Assembly: GCA_011947345.1 (NCBI GenBank)
Contig: JAAVTG010000640.1
Coordinates: forward strand, 1 to 25,616
DNA length: 25,616 nt
Reading direction: 5' to 3'
Source: Phytophthora quininea
Lineage: Eukaryota > Oomycota > Peronosporomycetes > Peronosporales > Peronosporaceae
The translations under genes were made by a program, and so were the position numbers. Shown in pieces: positions 21,201 through 25,616 of this stretch. The notes beneath the pieces are model-generated. The model saw nothing but the letters and a program-made list of their open reading frames with translations, did no database searches and was not told the DNA's origin. How positions within the stretch are numbered: position 1 is the first letter of the stretch; each line of letters opens with the position of its first letter.

Positions 21201-22341
21201 ACATTTCCCGTCGAATCACTCTCGGTTTGGATGATGATCGGAGATCTGAAGAGTGCCCTGAATGTCTTGCTTATGAGGAATCAAAACTCCAACACAACGA
21301 CCGGCTACATGCAACAGGCGATACAGCTTTCGACTACTCGATGAGTTGCTCCAACTGTGCAACAATCCAGTACTGGCGATTGAGTGCTATCAAACACTTA
21401 ATCACTCATACTGGTGCTACCTCTTCCGAATCGCTACAGTTAATTTATCACGGGTATTGCGAAGTATGTGCTGTGATGGTTCCTCCAATTGTCCTAGTGT
21501 TAGGGTCAACAAATTCTCCTTGGCTCCTACGAGTTCTGGAGCGTTATTTCTTCGCTTTCGACTGCAAATTAACGGGCAATAATGTAGAGGATGTGCTGCA
21601 TGCACTGATAGAGCATCGAATCGCGGTATTGTTCAATGCTAACTGCGGTATGACCGTCTCTAGTGCGAATTTGTTCACAAACGAGCTTCACTGGTGGCTG
21701 TACCCGGACCATGAAGAACTACCGTGTCATGTGGCTTATCTCGTCGGTGAATCGATATTTAACTCTGAAATTGATCTTGATAATCAACGAGACGCGGATC
21801 TACTGGAAGCGATGAAATCGTTGAATACTGTCGCCATTCAAGTGGGTAAGCAAGACCCCGTTCACCTCGATTATGATGACGAGGAAAGTGGCGACCACGC
21901 CTCCGCATTTGACGCCTATCTGGTAGCAGAAGCAGTGCTAGTAGAAGCCACACGAATGCTACTGCACCTGGAATGGTCATGGTCAAAACCTCGAGAAATT
22001 GTCGGAGCCTCTAGCTGGAGTACCGCTTGCAAGTATTTACTGGAGCCGGACCAACTCAGTACTGCCTTACAACAGCTAAAGCCGCTAGCATTCCAGCCAT
22101 CCACTGTGGAAATACTGCAAGCGTATTTCATGCATGCTAGCTGGCCACGGGATTATAATGACGTCCGTCCGATTTTCTATGGACTGCTGAGCTATATGAT
22201 GCATTTGGAGCATGTACGTCAGATTTTAACGGCAAAAATGGCTCGCTTCAAAATTCGCATCACGTGGAAATGGAAAATGGTGAATTTCTAGCTGCAAACA
22301 CCAGCGTCATCGACAGTTCCTACATGACAGAGACGTCGTAA
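18208..22341 (+). CDS. Large coiled-coil/CxxC protein of unknown function, right copy
   Basis: Probable four-exon gene: 18208-19127, 19187-19321, 19375-19534, 19591-22341, with introns of 59, 53 and 56 nt (TACTAAC-like branch site before the third acceptor). Total is about 1,300 residues. Exon 1 holds a conserved-looking globular part (LLLLMRAASVDVVEDIQLW, DLDFLDQVGDLVAWLGF, GINVREYRSLRYW). Exons 2-4 begin with long Lys/Glu/Arg/Gln-rich coiled coil (for example LRENDRVQEH-like, QKPIEECDLHSRLEEKRQQS). The C-terminal half is globular, with three CxxC pairs (CPEC near 21257, CSNC near 21346, CEVC near 21458). Two breaks: an A run at 20020-20021, needed to join the coiled coil to KANKARMDR, and an A run at 22234-22238, after which the frame ends at MVNF (22289-22291) instead of SYMTETS. 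No family recognised; cytoskeletal or flagellar roles are common for such architectures but are not shown here. Confidence 0.65.
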
Positions 22342-22353
22342 AAAGTGTCGTGT

Positions 22354-24159
22354 CTAGGGATTCTCCTGCGACGCCGAAGTGGAAGTAGGATCGTCTTGGC
22401 CTAGATAGACGCCGTCGTACACATCATCGGTGTAGAAGTACTGGTCCACAATTTCCGTTGGCGCTGTCATGTTGAACGCCGGCATATCGTCGAGGCAGGA
22501 TTTGTCCAGACGCGTTAGGTCGCCGTTGTTCTTCACGTAGGATGCCAGCACCTGCATCCCACAAGTCGCTACGTTCTCATCGTTGGTCGAAGTGGTCACG
22601 AGTACCCCATGAGTGGCATAATCGAAAGTGATAAGCTCCTTGTTCTTGCCTTTCAGAGCTTGCAGGAGATACTTGGCGAATTTAACTGGCGTCCGAGCAT
22701 CAAGCGTACCACCGAGCAGTAGAACGCTGGCTTGTTTGGGGATCGTGGCGCTCTTGTTCCAGTATTGGTCTCGGTCGTAAATGATCCCGTTGCCTTCGTA
22801 ATCGCCACCAGTGAATTTGTTGCAAGCCGGCGAGTCTTCCTTGGAGAAGGCGCAGTATTGCTCAACGAGGTCAATTGTGCCTCCGTCGGACATTTCGACA
22901 TCCGTAAAGCGCTTGACCATCTCCTTCATGGAAGGCTGCGGAGATTCCCACAACTCGGAGTATTGGATCAGACAGTTGAGCAGATTGGACGTGTACGCAT
23001 CGTCTTGGGTTTTGGCACCTTGATATCCGGAGTCAGTCATGCTGCTGTACAGCGTCTTGTAGAAATAAGTCAAGACTTTGACATCGTCGGCCGAACAGCG
23101 AAGCGATCGGTAGACGACTGGCGGGATCAGCGTTCTCATCGATGCGTCCTGAAGCATCGACCCGAGCGCTTGTCGTAAGGTGTATGAAGGCTTCGAAGTC
23201 CCATCTTGAGTCGCACAAGTCGTGTTCGGGTCCTTGTCAAACTGGTTGATGAGCTTTCGAATACTTTTCTTGAGTCCAGTGCGTTTAAAGCGGGTCTTAC
23301 ACTCTTTGTCTTGTTGACAGAGCGCCATGAAGTCATCGCCCACCTCACCAAAATATGTGTCGTAGGTCGAAGTGAACGGAAACGTTTCAACGGCGGGTGC
23401 TCCGGCGCCAGAGGCCGTAGCGACACTATCCAAGACATACCCGGTCACTTTTGGAGGAGACAAGTGCATCAACCGCTCCACCAGAATGGTGCCGTAGCTG
23501 ACCCCGTAGACGATAGTGCTCGCCTTGTTCGTGTACTTGGAGATGAGCGTCTTGAGGTCCATTGCGGCGCTGGTGGTCGAGAAGGATGCCAGGTCGCCAA
23601 ATTGGTTCTCGAGGTCCTGAGCACAGGCCGGGATCTCGGAAATCTCAATGCCAGCGCCCGATGGAGACCCCGTAGTGGTCACTTGAGCCGCGGCGCAGTC
23701 AAATCGCGTACTGCGGCCGGTGCCGCGGTGATCCATCGTGTACACGTTGACCGAGCCCTTCAAAAGAGTAGACAACGTTGCCATATCGGCCTCCACTACA
23801 AGACACGAGTCAATTGAATGAAGCAACCTCAAAATTACAACAGAAATGAACGCACTTGGTGTCGACGAATATCCGGGTCCACCTTGCAAAAGCCACACGT
23901 TGGGAGCAGTGTCGGCATTGGTTGTAGCAGGAAAGCGCTTAACGAAGATGTCGACCGTGTCGTCCACCGATTCCGGTGTTTCGCAGATTCCAGGGTAACA
24001 CAGAGGAGCCTTGTACACGGCGCATTCGGCTGGAAGGCCACTGATGCTGCCTTCGTCCGAGAACGTTGTTGGTGAGCAGGAAAACCAACCGTTGAGCTTG
24101 TTGGCCGAAGTCTCGAGGATCGTGACGGCTGCCACCAGAATCAGGAAGTATGGCCGCAT
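22354..24159 (-). CDS. Secreted S33-family serine protease A, right copy, intact
   Basis: The one uninterrupted protease A copy. The ATG at 24159 gives a signal peptide (MRPYFLILVAAVTILETSA). Exons 24159-23856 (304 nt) and 23795-22354 (1442 nt) give 581 residues. The alpha/beta-hydrolase motifs are in one frame: LQGGPGYSS oxyanion loop (about residue 91), HRGTGRST, GVSYG with Ser about 201, TLDARTP with Asp about 467, YATHG with His about 497. Related to tripeptidyl aminopeptidases; likely acts outside the cell on peptides released from host or environmental protein. The 60 nt intron (23796-23855) has no stop and is a multiple of three, so an unspliced message would add 20 mostly hydrophobic residues without breaking the frame. 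An ORF scan extending upstream uses TTG at 24192; the ATG is preferred because the initiator lies just upstream. Confidence 0.9.
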   Translation of the reverse strand: MRPYFLILVAAVTILETSANKLNGWFSCSPTTFSDEGSISGLPAECAVYKAPLCYPGICETPESVDDTVDIFVKRFPATTNADTAPNVWLLQGGPGYSSTPSAFISVVILRLLHSIDSCLVVEADMATLSTLLKGSVNVYTMDHRGTGRSTRFDCAAAQVTTTGSPSGAGIEISEIPACAQDLENQFGDLASFSTTSAAMDLKTLISKYTNKASTIVYGVSYGTILVERLMHLSPPKVTGYVLDSVATASGAGAPAVETFPFTSTYDTYFGEVGDDFMALCQQDKECKTRFKRTGLKKSIRKLINQFDKDPNTTCATQDGTSKPSYTLRQALGSMLQDASMRTLIPPVVYRSLRCSADDVKVLTYFYKTLYSSMTDSGYQGAKTQDDAYTSNLLNCLIQYSELWESPQPSMKEMVKRFTDVEMSDGGTIDLVEQYCAFSKEDSPACNKFTGGDYEGNGIIYDRDQYWNKSATIPKQASVLLLGGTLDARTPVKFAKYLLQALKGKNKELITFDYATHGVLVTTSTNDENVATCGMQVLASYVKNNGDLTRLDKSCLDDMPAFNMTAPTEIVDQYFYTDDVYDGVYLGQDDPTSTSASQENP

Positions 24160-24177
24160 TACGATAGAGTGAGGCGG

Positions 24178-24188
24178 TTGAGAAATGA
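24178..24188 (-). promoter_or_regulatory. Oomycete-type initiator upstream of right protease A
   Basis: TCATTTCTCAA on the minus strand, about 20 nt upstream of the ATG at 24159. Confidence 0.55.
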
Positions 24189-24288
24189 TCAAGTCTTCAA
24201 CGAACGTGGACTAGGAATCGTCTCATCTCGAAGAGCTTGCAACAAGTCAACCTACCGTATTTTTTCCACTGCATGAAAGCACGTTACA

Positions 24289-24872
24289 GTGAAGTCGCTG
24301 GTAGTCATTGGCGCCGTCGTACGATCCGAAGATGTCACCGATCGCCGAGCGAGTCCCAGATGGCCTGTGGGCACGTGGATCAGCGTATACAATACAGCGC
24401 AAACAAATGGACTTTACTCGCAAGTATTATAGGTTGTACTACGTGTCGGGGAAGCCACGCCAACATCTCGTTCGATGGACAGTAGTTTCGAGAACAATGC
24501 AATTAGAGCTCCGCCGTCAATACCAGATAAGTAAGTTATACACACTGTACATCGTTGTGGTGGCATTACTTACTACATCATTGAAGCGCACGACGTACAG
24601 TTGCAGATAGAGTGAGATGATAGCATCGAGATCTGCCAGATTGCCATGATCTTCACCGGCCGTAAACAGTCAGTCGTTGCCAACTCAAGCTTGCTTTACG
24701 GTAATATCCTAACAATGCAAGTTCCAACCAACCGAAACAATCTCATAAATCAGCCAAGGTGCAAGTGTATTCCCTTCCTCGTCACTGTCAGCAGCAGATC
24801 GTACACAGTTACAATCGATGCAAGCAGGTAGGTAGGTGATCGAAACCTCTTAGCGTCTGCATTGATGTACTT
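24289..24872. other. Flank beyond the repeat; no confident gene
   Basis: About 580 bp without a supported gene. From 24300 to about 24520 it resembles the 5' flank of protease B (9020-9250), so protease upstream sequence continues here and the inverted repeat very likely extends past the window's left edge. A plus-strand open frame (24308-24610) contains RKYYRLYYVSGKPRQHLVRW-like sequence; it might be a decayed exon but no family was recognised. Confidence 0.4.
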
Positions 24873-25121
24873 CTAGATCTGGCACGACAGAAGAGGACGC
24901 CGTTGGTGCACGCGGGGCTTGTCAACCTGGCGCAAAAGCTTGAAGATACCAGTGCCCAGCGGAACAGGGACACCCATAATAATGCACTCACTGACACCAA
25001 CGATAGCATCCGTACGCGAGTGCACAGCAGCATCGAACAGGTGATCTGTAGTCTTCTCGAACGCGAGCATGAGACCCAATTCTGGAACTCTGCTAGCTGG
25101 TTGAAAAATCTGCTTTCACAG
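24873..25121 (-). pseudogene. RNA polymerase III largest subunit (RPC1), C-terminal fragment
   Basis: The minus strand reads GLMLAFEKTTDHLFDAAVHS, then DAIVGVSECIIMG, VPVPLGTGIFKLL and KP..RRPLLSCQI with stop at 24873-24875. This is the well-known C-terminal segment of the Pol III largest subunit (family form LMLASFEKT..HLFDAA ... GVSECIIMG ... GTGLFKLL). Only about 65 codons match. The frame closes with TGA near 25121, one Ser codon of LMLASFEK is missing, and the opposite strand immediately to the right is occupied by another gene. It is therefore most likely a detached gene fragment, although a final exon behind an acceptor at TTCCAG (about 25086) cannot be fully excluded. Confidence 0.7.
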
Positions 25122-25207
25122 GCAAATAGGAAAGCTATCGATGCAAAGATTAGAGTTGAAACACCTCCACCACTTGGAAAACCTTTACCAACCTGAAGAC
25201 AATGGCA

Positions 25208-25273
25208 AGTGGACCGTGAAAACTCTTCTTCTACTTTGATGGATCAAGAAGAAGAAGAGTTTCACGATCCACT
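25208..25273. repeat. Imperfect hairpin (inverted repeat, about 24 bp arms)
   Basis: Left arm AGTGGACCGTGAAAACTC then TTCTTCT; right arm AGAAGAAGAG then TTTCACGATCCACT, with about 16 nt between. The arms pair over some 23-24 bases with one bulge and one mismatch. It lies between the RPC1 fragment and the SNARE-like exon and could be a short inverted-repeat element or a structured 5' leader. Confidence 0.6.
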
Positions 25274-25335
25274 ATATAACTTGCGATTTGTATGGGTTGG
25301 GTTCGTATCTGAAAGACCGCGACATTTCATATTCC

Positions 25336-25616
25336 ATGTCAGTCAGGAAAGGGATGCAGGACGAAGAAGCTTCGCGGCGATGGCAGGAGAGGCACACGCA
25401 GGCATTGCGCGACACTGCTGGCGCGTTGCAAATGGGGAGAGCTACGGCTCATGCCCTCAGCATGCAGTCTGGTACGACCAACCTTCTCATTGTGCCATTT
25501 CTCCCCTATTTCTAACCGAATTCTTTACTTACAGAGCAATTGGGACGAAGCGAGCGCGTGGTTGACGAGACTCAAGCCACCGTCGACATGTCCAAAAGAG
25601 TGCTAAGGTACGAAGT
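25336..25616 (+). CDS. Qb-SNARE-motif protein, 5' exons, runs off the window
   Basis: The frame from ATG 25336 (or open from about 25240) reads MSVRKGMQDEEASRRWQERH and continues as a heptad helix. A 63 nt GT-AG intron at 25472-25534 (GTACGACC ... TTACAG) joins MQS in frame to EQLGRSERVVDETQATVDMS, and a further donor GTACGAAGT starts at 25608. The pattern LRDT..AL..GR.TA.AL..QSEQL.R....VDETQ....SK.VL is that of a SNARE helix of the Qb class (Sec20, Bos1 or Vti1-like); the central layer residue appears to be Gln in MQSEQ. Role would be vesicle fusion in the secretory pathway. The transmembrane anchor is beyond the window. The true start is uncertain because an upstream exon may exist. Confidence 0.5.

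Larger units (their letters stand above)
12584..24288. repeat. Right arm of giant inverted repeat
   Basis: Reverse-complement copy of 1-11732. The inner edge is sharp: homology starts at 12584 inside an ORF (the AVKKSAQ/SVKKSAQ segment) and the base before it already differs. The outer edge is set only by the window start, because pairing is unbroken up to 24288. This arm has the intact protease A and the better coiled-coil gene and protease B copies, but its ATPase has more indels than the left one. Differences between arms are mainly single-base changes in G, C, A or T runs, plus a few 2-5 nt deletions and scattered substitutions. Confidence 0.95.

Noticed and set aside
12584..24288. The whole palindrome as a simple fold-back read artefact (same molecule read twice)
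   Set aside because: The 851 bp spacer is unique and the two protease A copies differ by clustered substitutions matching a third gene. A single molecule read twice would not give that. Haplotype misjoining stays possible.
24903..25196. Plus-strand ORF (MVHAGLVNLAQKLEDTS...)
   Set aside because: It is the antisense of the RPC1 fragment, whose protein match is far more convincing.
1..25616. tRNA, rRNA or other structural RNA genes
   Set aside because: No cloverleaf with a conserved T-loop or rRNA-like core was noticed by eye; a tRNAscan/Infernal run would be needed to exclude short ones.

Overview
The window looks like a piece of an oomycete (Phytophthora/Pythium-type) nuclear genome. The evidence is: short GT-AG introns of 53-83 nt; an oomycete-like initiator (TCATTTCTCAA) about 20 nt upstream of the protease start codons; secreted S33-type serine proteases; and fragments of clearly eukaryotic genes (RNA polymerase III largest subunit, a Qb-SNARE-like helix, a RING-H2 finger). 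No bacterial operon logic, tRNA, rRNA or CRISPR array was seen.

The dominant structure is a giant inverted repeat. Positions 1-11732 are the left arm and 12584-24288 the right arm, separated by an 851 bp unique spacer (11733-12583). Position 1 still pairs with 24288, so the left arm probably continues beyond the window. From the outer edge inward each arm holds the same set: protease A; a large coiled-coil/CxxC protein of unknown function (tail-to-tail with A, stops only about 12 bp apart); a broken RING-H2 gene; protease B (a paralogue of A in the opposite orientation); an ABC-class ATPase of the PF09818/MRB1590 type with an RGG-rich N-terminus; and the end of a small WY-like ORF at the inner edge.

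The arms are not identical. Nearly every gene has at least one frame break in one or both arms. Most are 1-2 nt changes in short homopolymers, which could be sequencing or assembly errors, replication slippage, or decay. Protease A is intact only on the right. Protease B is intact on the right only if a second 3' splice site is used. The ATPase needs two single-base corrections on the left and more on the right. The A copies also differ by clustered substitutions where the left copy matches B, so the arms are not just one sequence read twice; gene conversion or joined haplotypes are both possible.

The spacer carries a signal-peptide-bearing ORF (12249 onward). With one predicted 67 nt intron it reads in frame across the inner breakpoint into the right-arm WY-like segment, giving a possible chimeric secreted effector-like protein. 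The spacer's left side holds a possible retroelement-gag-like remnant.

Right of the repeat (24289-25616) lie more protease-type upstream flank, a C-terminal fragment of RNA polymerase III RPC1 (minus strand), a short imperfect hairpin, and the first exons of a Qb-SNARE-like gene that runs off the end.
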